Shown here: positions 1 to 10,881 of the stretch, one piece after another | Numbering within the stretch: the first letter of the stretch is position 1 | Layout of the letters: the number at the start of each line of letters is the position of its first letter | Assembly: GCA_011319805.1 (NCBI GenBank) | Contig: SJRY01000299.1 | Coordinates: 310,001 to 374,000 of the forward strand | DNA length: 64,000 bases | From: Macrocybe gigantea | Lineage: Eukaryota; Basidiomycota; Agaricomycetes; Agaricales; Callistosporiaceae | Direction: 5' to 3' | Position numbers and translations under genes: made by a program | Notes under the pieces: generated by a model | What the model saw: the letters and a program-made list of their open reading frames with translations, nothing else | Databases searched by the model: none | Told to the model about the DNA's origin: nothing

Positions 1-1158
1 CCAGACGCCAGGGGCGACTCAGTTGCGCTTGATTTTATCGGTCCGTTACCGGAAGATGATGGGTACAACTGCATACTCTCGATAACAGATCGTTTGGGTA
101 GCAACGTCCGTTTAATCCCAACGCGTACCGACCTAACAGCGGAGAAATTGGCAAGCCTGTTTTTCGATCATTGGTATTGTGAAAATGGTCTGCCTTTGGA
201 TCTGGTCTGTGACAGGGATAAACTGTTCGTGAGCAATTTCTGGAAGGCCCTGCACAGAATCACGGGGGTTCGCATCAATATGTCAACGGCGTTTCACCCC
301 GAGTCCGACGGTGCCAGCGAGCGGACAAACAAGACAGTCAACCAGGCGCTATGTTTCCACATCGAACGTAATCAAAAAGGCTGGAAGGCGGCCTTACCAC
401 ACGTACGATTCGCTATTATGAATACAATTAATGCATCGACAGGTTTTTCACCATTTCAATTGCGCATGGGGCGTTCCCCTCGCATAATGCCCCCTCTAGT
501 GGTTTCAAACTCTGGATCGCTGGAGGACATCCGGGCTAGCGAAGTCATTGAACATTTGGAAGCCGACGTACAAGAAGCTAAAGACAACCTATTATGCGCT
601 AAGACTGAGCAAAGTATTCATGCTAACAAACACCAGTCGGATGATTTTCCTTTCCACATAGGCTCACGGGTGCTTCTATCGACGCTCAACCGATGCCGGC
701 AGTTTTTGAAAGCGGACGAAAAACGTGTCGCCAAGTTTTTGCCGCATTTCGATGGGCCATATAAGGTCACAGCGGTCTCTCAACAACACTCGACGGTCAC
801 GCTCGATCTCCCGAACTCTCCGAATGTTTTCCCTGTATTTCATACATCTCAAGTTCGACCTTTCATCGAGAACGATGAGGAGCTTTTCCCGAACCGACAT
901 CTCGAAGAGCCAGAGCCTGTAATCATGCCAGACGGTTCGGAAGAGTACCTCGTCGAGAAGATTTTGGATGAAAGGCGTGCAGGACGTGGATATCGGTATC
1001 TGGTTCACTGGAAGGGCTATGGTCCGGAGGAAGATCGTTGGATGGCCGGTTCGGAGATTGACGAGATTGAGGCTTTGGACAAGTGGCTAGAAGAACATCC
1101 TCACCCCACCGTGGAGCCGAAACGATGCCAGCGAAAACGAAATTCATCACGCCGGTAG
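1..1158 (+). mobile_element. Ty3/gypsy retrotransposon pol, 3' end (integrase + chromodomain), partial
   Basis: The reading frame is open from base 1, so the polyprotein continues upstream of the window and only its C-terminal part is present. It reads as a retroviral-type integrase core. The first Asp lies in DFIGPLPED, the second in VCDRD, and the Glu in HPESDGASERTNK, which fits the D,D-35-E triad. A linker follows, then a C-terminal chromodomain with YLVEKILDERR and YLVHWKGYGPEEDRW. Integrase inserts the cDNA copy and the chromodomain directs it to chromatin, as known for fungal chromoviruses. This stretch has no stop or frameshift. Whether the whole element is intact cannot be judged because gag, protease and RT lie outside. 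Confidence 0.95.
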
Positions 1159-1254
1159 CTTTTTCCCCGTTGGGGTTTTTTAACGCACCCGTGCTCAAGT
1201 CGCATTCTATCTCGCTCCGCAAGACGCCTCTCTTTTTTTTATAGCAGGGGAGAG

Positions 1255-1499
1255 TGTAAGCCCGTTGCTGGGCTTACATCAGCAATGCGGTCACATTGAC
1301 CTTTCCCGAGGATGATGTCATCAGTTGGCCGATATATATATGGTCGAGGACACTTAGATCTCTCTCTTCTCTTCTTTTCCCCATCTTATCGTTTTCCTGT
1401 ATTCTCTCTCTTTCTCGCTCCCTCAATCATACGCGTTCGTCCTGTTCTCGCCGTCCGGTCCAAGTGTTGGAGTACGATCAGGTGTACTCCCTTCCAACA
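1255..1499 (+). repeat. 3' LTR of the gypsy element (start clear, end uncertain)
   Basis: A purine-rich tract (agcaggggagag) ends at 1254. The next bases open with TG and form a perfect 9-bp palindrome with a 6-nt loop (TGTAAGCCC, loop, GGGCTTACA, 1255-1278). A TATA-like run (1331-1341) and a long CT-rich tract follow, as in LTR promoters. A second inverted repeat (1465-1499) ends in CA. I place the end there provisionally, because no second LTR copy is in the window to compare. Confidence 0.6.
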
Positions 1500-1830
1500 A
1501 TGTCAATTACCACTGCGACCTGCACCGAAGAAGGTAGTACGTACCCACTTCCAACAGACCCAATCGCCGAAGATCCTCTTTGACCACATGGCTAATGAAG
1601 TCTGGGTCTGCCCACGCGATCAGCAAATGAAGATGCTCCCGAAGAAGGAGACCCTTACCGGCTAGATGGCAGATCCGAAGGAAGTCGAAGACTGCTTGGA
1701 CGCAGCTTGGCAGGCATGGCAGCAATGTTGGAATAAAAAATCATAGGTGAGGATGAGCGCAAGGAGAACTAGAAGGATGATGAGGAAGAAGAACATAATT
1801 GCGAGGATGCAATCCCTAAGAGGGGGGTAA
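1500..1830 (+). mobile_element. Remnant of a second retroelement, upstream of the next LTR
   Basis: No intact ORF longer than about 117 codons is present and I recognise no domain. The stretch ends in a purine-rich tract (1820-1830) of the kind that primes plus-strand synthesis just before a 3' LTR. That suggests the tail of another element that the first one abuts or entered. Confidence 0.35.
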
Positions 1831-2249
1831 TGTTATGATTTCAGGACTAATCGTTATCTTGATGATGGGCACATGACTCAAAAGCCACATGATGAACATG
1901 TGACACAAACCACGACGTGACAAACAAGACATAATGCGACGACTTGAGGAAACCCTATGACAACAACACGTCAGCACTGATCAGGGCCAAGGGTTATTAT
2001 GCAGTACTTGCAGGACAACATGCGGAGTGCAGTCAAATCCTTACTCAGACGGATAAGGGCAGAGGGTTTTACACAACATGAGGATAGCGTAGTCATGGTC
2101 CATGCTCGGTAGTCGTAACGTATAAATACCTAAATCGTACATAGTAGAATCCAGCTTCGAGCTGGCTTATAATAGCATTCTTATCCCTGCCTCTCACATC
2201 TAAGGGTTAGTTAGAGTGACCTGCATGCAGACTTAAGTTTTGCATAGCA
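1831..2249 (+). repeat. LTR of a second retroelement (419 bp)
   Basis: It starts TGTTATG after a polypurine tract and ends CATAGCA, so the termini form a near-perfect short inverted repeat with TG..CA ends. A TATA box (cgtataaata, 2119-2128) lies in the second half. The sequence differs from the LTR at 1255, so two families meet here. No target-site duplication is visible, as expected if this is the 3' LTR of an element whose body is mostly lost. Confidence 0.6.
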
Positions 2250-3395
2250 GGATTGGGGTGCAACTCTAAAATCCTGAAAATATTTGTGGAACTTCCTAAT
2301 GCAAAAATCAAAACGCATTGCCCAGAAGCATGGCATGTGATAGCGTGCAGGAAATGGCCCTGCGTGGGGAGCGGTGCAAAGATTTTGGAATATGATTCGG
2401 GATCATCTTTGTGTTGCGCCCAGTGCTCTTCTCGTATTGCGCTTATGACTTCAATGGATCCCTGCTCATGTCTACCAAGACCTACAGAACAAGGAGATGG
2501 TGGACCATAACTTCAAGGTCTTCTGGTTCTACAAGAAACACCAGCACCAACTGCACTTATGTCGAGAAGTGTTTGCCGTTGCGAAAGTCACACCAAGGCA
2601 CTACACAAAGTAAGTGTTGCATCTTGAGTTTCGGTTTCAGCTTGATGCCCCGATCGTGCGGTTCGGTCCTGAACCATGGTTCGAACCTGATGCAGTCTTT
2701 GCTCGGAAGCTGGCAGATAGCTTTCCTGGGAAATGACCAGTGGCACTTCATCAAGAGCTTCAATATCGTTGTAGTGCAATAGTTCGAGGCTAATATCTGC
2801 CTCTCTCGTGGCGGCACCAACTCGAGAAGGCCTTTGGATATCTGATCGTTAGCCACGTGCAGCGTGCTGCTCATGGAGTAATAGATATGAAGATGCAGAT
2901 AGCTGAGGGCGAAAAACGCCGAATCCGATACAATTTGTTTGACAGACGATGTTGAATTCGTCGCATTGCTCGCTCGCTTTCTCTTTCTGTTCCCGGACAC
3001 GTCAAGGCCAAGACATGAGCACAGAAGATCACTTCAATGCCACTGGACCGAGGATTACTATCTCGCCAACCGAGGTGGTCCCTTTTCCAACTTCGCAGCT
3101 GGCAGATGCCATAAACATGAACAAGTCCATCGACGCGCCACTCGTTCCGGATTTCCCGAAAATCGAGGCCGTATCCCATGACGAGCGCGTTGCAATTTTG
3201 CACTCTGAGTCGTTCCGCGATGGCGATAGACCAAAGTGACCGCACCCAAGGGACATCCAAATAGACAAATCATCGTCGGGGGGGGTGTATTTACAGATGC
3301 TGGTGTGGTACCCTGGCTTCTCCAGGGCAGATAAAGGTTGAACTGATTTGTTCACAAAGAGAACAAAGTCTATGCTTCCACGCCGACATGTATAC
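2250..3395. other. 1.1 kb without a supportable gene
   Basis: On the + strand a short open stretch (2455-2610) and a second one after a possible intron (2645-2740, reading DAPIVRFGPEPWFEPDAVF) look protein-like. The first is preceded by a stop and I recognise no family, so these may be pieces of a decayed gene. The rest, including the - strand ORFs at 2871-3457, shows nothing I can support beyond the 3' flank of the kinase. Confidence 0.3.
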
Positions 3396-5099
3396 TTAAT
3401 ACCTGAGCCACTCATCCTCCAACAATGTCGCAGCAGTTGGACGCATGGTAGGATCAATAGTCAAACACCGCCGGATGAATGCAGCGGCAGGGGCAACGTC
3501 TTTTTCATCCAGCTTACAATAAACCATAAGACACTCTTCAATGCTCCGGGGAACCAGCTGCTTGACATGCAGAAGAGAGCCTGAATTGTCACAATCAGAG
3601 TAGATACATTTACCTGGATAAATCAAGAGATACCTTGTTCATCAAAAAATTCTGCCCGACGGGCGCAAGCGTTCAAGAAGTCAAGTGGAAAGGGGCCAAT
3701 ATGTTCCATAATTCGCACTAAATGAACTTGAGTGAATGTAACCGATGATGACTCGTGCAGTTGAAATAAGGCAGTGTCGACTAAGTATTCAAACGCCTGT
3801 AGTGAATGAGCTTTTTGACCTCGGGGCTCCATTGGGACGACATACTACACATCCAACGGACCAAATGTCAACGGGGGTGGACCAAGTATGGCCAAGAATG
3901 ACCTCTGGCGCACGAAGTAGGACAGGCTGAGCTTCGCCATCGAGATTGGCATTAGCAGAAACCGCTATCCAGCACCAAAACAGAATGAAGGGCAGATCAT
4001 AGCAGAATCAGGGTTTCTTACCATGACCATAGTCAATAAGGCGAATTTCAATGTTGCTCAGGTCAGGGTCAAGCTGGAAGCTGGGAAGTGGCTGAGTCTT
4101 GACCGTGATAATTGGGTCAGGAGATAAGTCTGGTTCTATACGGGGCTCATATGTGAGAGAGGGGTTTTCTTCCAGATAGGCCTGTATCGCTTCATCTCCA
4201 CCCCAAGGGATATCAAAGTATTCCCTGGTTTTACATCTAGGTAGATGCGCCGGGTTGGGTTCGCACTCAGATAAAAACAGCGTAGCTTACCGGTGTGAAC
4301 TAAACGGCATTCGCGATGGAGGTAGTCGAGGGCAAGGAGGGTTTGCTTGATAATACGCTTGACGACGGATATAGTGAATACGCGTCGCGGTTGCGAGCGT
4401 TGCAGGTCCGACAACTCCATACCGAGGGCATCAGTGACCATGCATATATGAGGGCCATGTTTGCTGCGAGCGAGAAATGAGTCACGGAGGATGATACAAT
4501 GTTTATATCCCGGATGCTCCATATTGGTAGATGTGACCAGCTTGAGAAATTTGTACTCGTCAAGGAATTTCTTGAGAATTCCTGCGGTGGCATTCACGTT
4601 GAGCACCTTGATTGCAACGTATCTCGGTCTATGGCTTTCACTGAGTCGACCCAAAAAAATTACCATATATCGAATTTCCAGTGTTGATTTAGACGTACTC
4701 GCAAGTTTTGGCAAGCCAGACGCTCGAATTCCCCCCCCATCCTAGTTTCCGAACAATCTCATATTTTCCATCGTGCATCCGCTCCCCGAGGATCATAGGA
4801 TAATATCCATATCCCAATAATGGATCAAGCATGTGAGGCTCTTCGTCACACACGAAAGTCTCTCCATCGTCATCGTCCTTCAGCTTGACGACAGTCGTGG
4901 ACTCGTCGAAGACTCTCTCGATGTCGCCTTGATTGCTGATATTCCTGCGATCCATGGGAGGCCTAACAAGCTGCGTTTGGATACGTGGCAAGCAATTTTC
5001 AGAGAGCAGCAGGGGAAGAATTCGACGGGCATATGGCGAATACAGACGAATGCCACAGCGGGCAAGGAGCATGTGGTGGCAAACTCGGACGTCTGTCAC
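3396..5099 (-). CDS. SRPK-like serine/threonine protein kinase
   Basis: Several exons splice into a CMGC-type kinase of the SRPK class, the family that phosphorylates SR splicing factors. The glycine loop is LGWGGNSSVWLAK and the ATP-binding lysine is in YVAIKVL. The catalytic loop, restored across an intron, reads LVHTDVKPGN. The DFG equivalent is LIDYGHA, also split by an intron, followed by APE and DIWSVGC. The C-lobe ends IDPTMRPTAATLLEDEWLRY. Splices I checked include KTC|DESHRPRYVAIK, HT|DVKPGN, GHA|QPVLLRAPEV and FFDEQ|GSLLHV (53-nt intron), and all keep frame. The start at 5099 gives an arginine-rich leader. A later methionine (MDRRN) is an alternative start. Such kinases are often multicopy in agarics. 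Confidence 0.85.
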
Positions 5100-5155
5100 G
5101 CGGCGTCACACGGCACAAATCACACACACCTAAGCTTCAAACCCGCATTACCTCC

Positions 5156-5593
5156 TCAGAGTTCGGTGACTGTGGCAGGCCAGGTGAGCACGAGGCATTC
5201 CTTCAGCAGTGCCATTGGTGATGGCCCTGGCCGAGACCTTGATATCTTTGAACTTTCCTGAACAGCCTCGACTGCTGTAGCGCCCAACGGGCTTATAAAT
5301 TCAGTGCGTGCAAGATCGTCGTGAGTCCCTCTTATCAGCCTTGTCATGAACATCGTCAAACGTTCCATCAGCTCCGCTCGCTTCCTCAGATTGTTGGCCT
5401 GCAGATATTCTGCGAAGGATGCATTTGAGGCTTCCTGTGCGTTGCGTCTTTCCCAGGCACGTTTAGCGCGGTGTGAACGGGAGGATGCCTGGGGAGCGGA
5501 CATGGAAGTTGTGTGAAAGCGCAGGTGGACTTGGGCACACTGGAGCACTTGGGCACGCTGACGGACTTGGGCGCGCTGACGTTTTGAATGCAA
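5156..5593 (-). CDS. Hypothetical protein with N-terminal QRAQV-type repeat
   Basis: An open frame of about 145 codons lies upstream of the kinase on the same strand. The first 20 residues repeat an RQRAQV/LQCAQV unit that comes from a DNA tandem repeat. The remainder is rich in Arg, Glu and Ala and could be helical. A later start at about 5503 (MSAPQAS) would avoid the repeat. I recognise no domain, and it may be non-coding. Confidence 0.25.
   Translation of the reverse strand: MHSKRQRAQVRQRAQVLQCAQVHLRFHTTSMSAPQASSRSHRAKRAWERRNAQEASNASFAEYLQANNLRKRAELMERLTMFMTRLIRGTHDDLARTEFISPLGATAVEAVQESSKISRSRPGPSPMALLKECLVLTWPATVTEL
5526..5582. repeat. Imperfect short tandem repeat (about 18-21 bp unit, 3 copies)
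   Basis: The unit acttgggcacgctgacgg recurs with substitutions three times in succession. It lies at the 5' end of the hypothetical ORF at 5156-5593. Confidence 0.6.
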
Positions 5594-5599
5594 TCGACG

Positions 5600-6014
5600 G
5601 GTCTTCTCGACAGGTGATTATAGTTATTTAGAAATGTGTCGTAATACATTAATACATGTAAATACATCAAAATTTTTTTCAATTTCCGGGTTTCTCACTG
5701 GGCGTGAGCAATCATCCTAGTTTAATCTTTAGGTCCTTGATGCGGTCTCTACAGCATATGTTCACGAAGGGTGAGGCGAGTATCCCTTAGTTCGTTTTAT
5801 GTCCTGACCAGGTCACAGGCCTTTCATCACAGGCTGTCTAGCGCTGAGTAAGTTTGTTAATTTCTGAGTTATCTCCACCTACAATATTTAACCTCTTACC
5901 AGCCGTACCAGATCTGTTTGCAAACTATGCGCTTCCTCCTCTGATCGTCGTGCGTACCGTCGGTCGAATATCTGGCGACACATCCGACACTAATACAATC
6001 CTCAGACCTCCTTA
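5600..6014. other. About 400 bp without a supportable gene
   Basis: This may hold lost 5' exons of the membrane-protein remnant that follows. I see intron-like and TM-like scraps but no frame I can join. Confidence 0.3.
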
Positions 6015-6606
6015 ATGTTTTTCCTGACGGCCTACAAATGCGGCATGTCTCTGTACGGGCACCGCCTCTCCACCATGCCCATTATAGCACTTTTCTTGCG
6101 TGACGGCATCTTCTGGTTTGCCGCCATCTTTGGTGGGCTCGAGCTGCATTTAGTAGTGAACAGCCGTGACCAAATAATGCCCCTTAGCCGTTGGCATGCC
6201 TCATCTCCTTATATGCTACATTGCGAGACCAACGCTAACAGAAGTCATGATTGGGTATGTTATCCGAGTCGCAAGATACAAGCTCCAAGGAGCGCTCTGA
6301 CGTCCGTGTTATACAGGCCTTCTCTAGGGTGCGTCTTTCTCCTCATCGTTGTTGTATGCCATGACTCAGTGCTTCTGCAGTGTCTATACAATTATCGCCG
6401 CCCGCGTGTTACTCAATATCAAGACAATCCTGGCGGACGAATCAGGGCGGACATACGACTCTGTCACCCTTGCCGACCTCCGCTTTCGACACACGCACGC
6501 TGATCAGGGAACGATGACGACGTCGCGATATTATGATCTTGAATCGCGACAAGGAGCCATCGAAACTTCTGATGATCCGCTTTCGACCGAGGCCCGAATA
6601 ACATGA
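6015..6606 (+). pseudogene. 3' part of a DUF6533-like fungal multi-pass membrane protein, probably a remnant
   Basis: Two exon-like segments resemble the C-terminal half of the basidiomycete DUF6533-type seven-helix proteins. The first (6015-6130) reads LTAYKCG, then RLSTMPIIALFLRDGIFWF. The second (about 6328-6606) reads AMTQCFCSVYTIIAARVLLN, followed by a hydrophilic tail rich in Asp, Ser and Thr that ends at a stop. The region between could be one or two introns. I could not find the first helices upstream, so the gene seems truncated at its 5' end. The function of the family is not known. Confidence 0.4.
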
Positions 6607-6728
6607 TTATCCATGGTTCAGTGCCTTCTCAGAAAAACTCCCGCACAGCGTGGACTTCTACATGCTCATTGACATAGCTTATCCATACATCTACAAATTG
6701 CAGCACTTCCTTGCATGGTCGAGGCCAT

Positions 6729-9700
6729 TTATAACCCTTCGAAAGCGGAGTTGATGACTGCCTTCTGTTGGGCAGTATACAACTTTCCAACCCCAGGAGC
6801 AGGCAGAGCACTCTCTTTCCGCCCCCTGTAAACGACATTGCTTTGAACACCAATATCCTTCAGGACATGACCGATACGGGGTGAAACATGGGTCCAGGCA
6901 CCCTGGTTCATTGGCTCTTCTTGGAGGAAAAGGTGTTCCTTCGCATTGCTATAGTGCATCAAGGCTTTTGCCAGTTCATTGAAAGGGAAGGGAGATAGCT
7001 CCTCAATGCGGATAAAAGCCACGCGATCGTTCAAGCCAAGAGTTTGTCGCTCCTTGGCAAGTTCGTAATAAATCTTTCCTGTGACCAGCACGACTCGTTC
7101 GACTTGCCGCTCGTCGGCTATTGGATCCAGCAGAACTGATTGGAATCGTGAGCCCACGTCCAAGTCTTGCAAAGAAGAAGCCGCAGCCTGAAAACCATGA
7201 ACGTTCATGCGTTTGCTGAATAAAAGAAAATAGAACGCCATACAGAAAGGCGCAAGAGTCCCTTCGGAGAAGCTACAATGAGCGGTTTGCGGAAGTTTCG
7301 TTTCATTTGTCTTCGCAAAAGATGGAAATACTGGGCTGGAGTCGTGGGGAAAGCGACATGAATATTGACGCTGGGTGGCTTGCCGATTGGACTGGGCTCA
7401 TAAGGGTCGCTCGACAGCTAATGAGAATGATAAGGTCAAGTGAAGTCAAATCTCCAATGACTGCAAATTGTCCTACCTGCAACATTCGTTCTATCCTCGA
7501 AGAAGAATGCTCGGGGCCGGCGCCATCAAGTCCATGAGGCAGGAGTAGGACAAGTCCACTCTGTTTGAGCCATTTCGCTACATCCGAAGACCGGGGTCAG
7601 CTCTGTATCGTTGATCTTTGTGTGAAAATTTCTTTACATTCTGCCGAAGTCACGTAGGTATCGATGATAATCTGTCGAGAGCAGTCTCAGGAGCGGCTGC
7701 GCTGGTGGAAGCTCGTATGTCTATACCTGGGCACCATTGAAAAAGTCTCCAAACTGACAAATGGTCAGAGACAACGTCAGTACCAATACGATAAATACGT
7801 ACTTGAGCTTCCCATATGGGCAGGAGCTGCGGAGTTTCCCAGCTAGCACCATATTCAAACTACATCGGATGGGATTATGCTGCAGTTCCAATCATGTCGT
7901 ACGTAGAACGAACGACTTACACCGAGGACACCCATTTCGCTTAACGAGCCTATACAAGTCGAGGTTGGTAATACATACCGGATAGCACAGAACGTCCTCA
8001 CTGTTTGCCAACTCTAATTTCCCTTCAGCACCGAGTTCTCCATTTAGTGGAACGATGACGCCTTCCGTCTTCTGGTTCACCAGCATAGCATGTCTCTGGC
8101 TGAACGTGCCCCTGCCAACGTCTTGTCCTGAGATGCGCACGTTATAGCCTTCGAGCATCAAAGAGCCAAAGGCAAGCGCCTGTATAGCAAAACACATCGT
8201 ACGTCAATGTATGCCGGTCAGCATTAGGATGACTACGTACCTCTCCGGTCGCCCAATCGATGCCTTTACCGGCTTCCAAGCTTTTTAGGCGGTTCTTGAC
8301 ATGACGTTGTATTTTTGAATGAATTTCCTGGAAAGGCAAAAATCGCCTCGTGCCGCATGGACCTTGGATACATAACAAAGAACTTACAAAACCCTCTGGA
8401 ATGGCAACGCTCGCCTTTCCCACACGAACAAGTGTATCTGAGTCGACACCGGTCTCAGGATAGTAGTTTGCCTCTTTGCTCGCCGGCCAGACCATTCCTT
8501 GCCATTGATCCTGAAGCATCGAAGCAACCGGCTGATAGGATGCGGACTTCGATAACTCTGATTCAAGATGGCCTTTGTATGCTACGCGAACTTCTGTGAT
8601 TTGAGCTTCCGTGAGGACGCCTTCTGACTACGATGGAGATGCAGTCAGCGAGAATTTGGTGTTGCCAACATAGCCGGAGCATACAATCAATTTCTGTTCA
8701 TATAGTTGCGGCACGGATCGTCTGGACGCAATTTTCTCATACATGAGAGGACTGGTGAGCTCTGGGATATCGAGTTCATTGTGGCTGCATCCAAAATAAA
8801 ATTGCCGTGGTTCGCATGAGTCAACAAAAGACTCACCCCCTACGATAAAGCACAATCAGACATGTCATATCAAGAAGGTAAGAGTGATTCACAAACCATC
8901 TACGATAAACTAGGAGATCAACAATGATATCCTTTGAATACGCGTTATTAGTTCCTGTAGGTACAACATTTAATAAGTGAGTTTTATCCATACCTTTCGG
9001 AAGTATTTGCGATAACGGAAAGCAATATCCATCGCACGAACAACATCTGAATTACTATGATGACCCCGAAAAAAACTGGACTACAAGGAATAGTTACCTT
9101 CGGGGTAATCACCATTGACATGTAGGACCGGAGCGTTGATCATCTTGCCAATATCGGAGCAGTATTGCGAAGAGCGAGCACCAGAAGCAGGAGTCGTGTA
9201 GCCGATGCTGGAGACGCGGTCAATGGGCAGATGGAAATGAGGCGAAAGGATACAGACTTGTTGCTAGAGAGGAATAGTCAGCGCATGCTAGTGTATACAT
9301 GCATACACTCACTCCACAACGAGATGAACGGTTCCTCCACTCGTGAAATGCGGCAAATTGCCTATAAGATCATGCATCAGACAACGTTTTTGGAGAATAG
9401 CCCCCTACTCACTCAACCCAAGTCCTTCCATGACAATCCCTTGGCCAGTAAAGCTTGCGTCGCCATGTAATTGCACGCACATGACCTTGTCACCCAATTG
9501 ACAGTCGGCAGGAGACGTCTTCAGCAAAGAATACTGCTTTGCACGCGTCTTGCCCATTGCGACGGGATTGACAGCCTCTATAAGAAGCAGCTCGTGAGAT
9601 GCCAGTCGACAGCAGAGAAAGACAAAAAAGAACCTAGATGAGAAGGGTTGGGAAGAAGAGACACTTTCGTTGGATCTGCACCTTGGTAGTGCAGAATCGG

Positions 9701-10881
9701 AGAGGACACTAAAGAAAACGGTGAGATTCAAATGCCAGCAAAAATTGGGCATAGACTAACCGAGGTGACTGAGGACGTCGCCTTCTGCGCCGAGCTCCTC
9801 AGGTATCTCGTATCCACCTTTGATCTTGTGGAAAAGAGCCGCTGGAGAGTACTGCAACAGGTCCGTCAAAAGATTAAGCCGTCCTCTATGTGGCATTCCT
9901 GTTCAAAATGTTTCAATAAATGCACAAACAATGCTTCAGGACAAGCCTTGCCGAGCACGATATGTTGTATACCGCCTGCCAAGAAAATGAAAGTGAATTA
10001 TATGCGTCGCGTTTGAGACGAGATATCTGCGTACCTTTCGCAGCGGAGAAGAAAAGAGAGTCTAGGGCTGGTATCATGGATTCTCCGCCTTCCAAACCGT
10101 ACTGTTCAGTCCAGTCAGCAAGGGCGTAGGCTGAGTATGAAATAACATACGCGTTTCAAGTTTGGAAACTTGAGCTGCAGAAAATTATCCAACACCTCAC
10201 TTCGGGCGAGTAGTCCGTGGATGCGTTTCTTCATCTCGTTGTCGATGGAGGATAGAGGCTTGTCTTCCGGCAGGGTCTCCGACTCCAGGAGATGGGAGAA
10301 CCACAGGCGCTCCGTCTTGGACGGTGAGTGCATATACTGCAGTCCAGGACATGAATCAGCTGTCTTCTAAAAAAATCGCAATTCAAGCTCAAGGACAATT
10401 CTCACCTCATACGCAATGCGCCCGACATACACACCCCGCAAATGCCTCTCAATCTCGTCCAAAGTCCACCACTCCTCCTCTGCGCCCCTCCCAGTGCCGA
10501 CCAGACGCGTCCAGATGATCCCATTGACGTTGTACCGCTTGCTGCGGTCATTGAGGCCGTATCGCGCGGGGTCGAGTGCAGCAACCTCGTCGCGCTGTAT
10601 GAGGTCGAGCGGATCGATACGCGCAGCGCGGTGCCCATGCGTGCGCATCGAGTCCACATAGCGCAACAGAGGCGCATTCAGATGCCGGTTCTCTAGCTGC
10701 GCCTTTGTATCTGTGCATATATGCATTTATTCAGTCGGTTGGGGACTAGTACGGTCCACCATAACTGCTGCTTACAGTCTGGAAAGACGTATTCGCGGGG
10801 TTTGCGGAACCCGAAGGACTGGTCATGATAAGACCTCTTTAAAAGGGCCGCTGACGGGCCTAATACGCGTCGCACATGCAT
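6729..10881 (-). CDS. DHTKD1: DHTKD1-type 2-oxoadipate/2-oxoglutarate dehydrogenase E1 (mitochondrial)
   Basis: This is a thiamine-diphosphate E1 subunit with many exons. It decarboxylates a 2-oxo acid, 2-oxoadipate from lysine and tryptophan breakdown in the known orthologues, and passes the acyl group to lipoyl E2. The start MHVRRVLGP gives a basic leader, then [20 protein letters not shown], which resembles the short DHTKD1 N-terminus and not the longer KGD1 one. Key motifs in order are [122 protein letters not shown] and [20 protein letters not shown]. The C-terminal [17 protein letters not shown] and VSPRIG match the family. Exons of 3, 6 and 19 nt and a GC-AG intron are needed to restore conserved residues. 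No disruption was found. Confidence 0.93.

Noticed and set aside
2668..2690. GGTTCGAACC palindrome resembling a tRNA T-arm
   Set aside because: The flanks do not build the rest of a tRNA.
2871..3260. ORF reading WRDSNPRSSG, which often marks a tRNA read as protein
   Set aside because: No acceptor stem, D-arm or anticodon loop could be formed around it, so no tRNA is called.
3560..3640. A 20-nt intron (gtatct...tccag) in the kinase
   Set aside because: A later AG gives a 53-nt intron and a better protein (FFDEQG|SLLHVKQLVPRSIEE).
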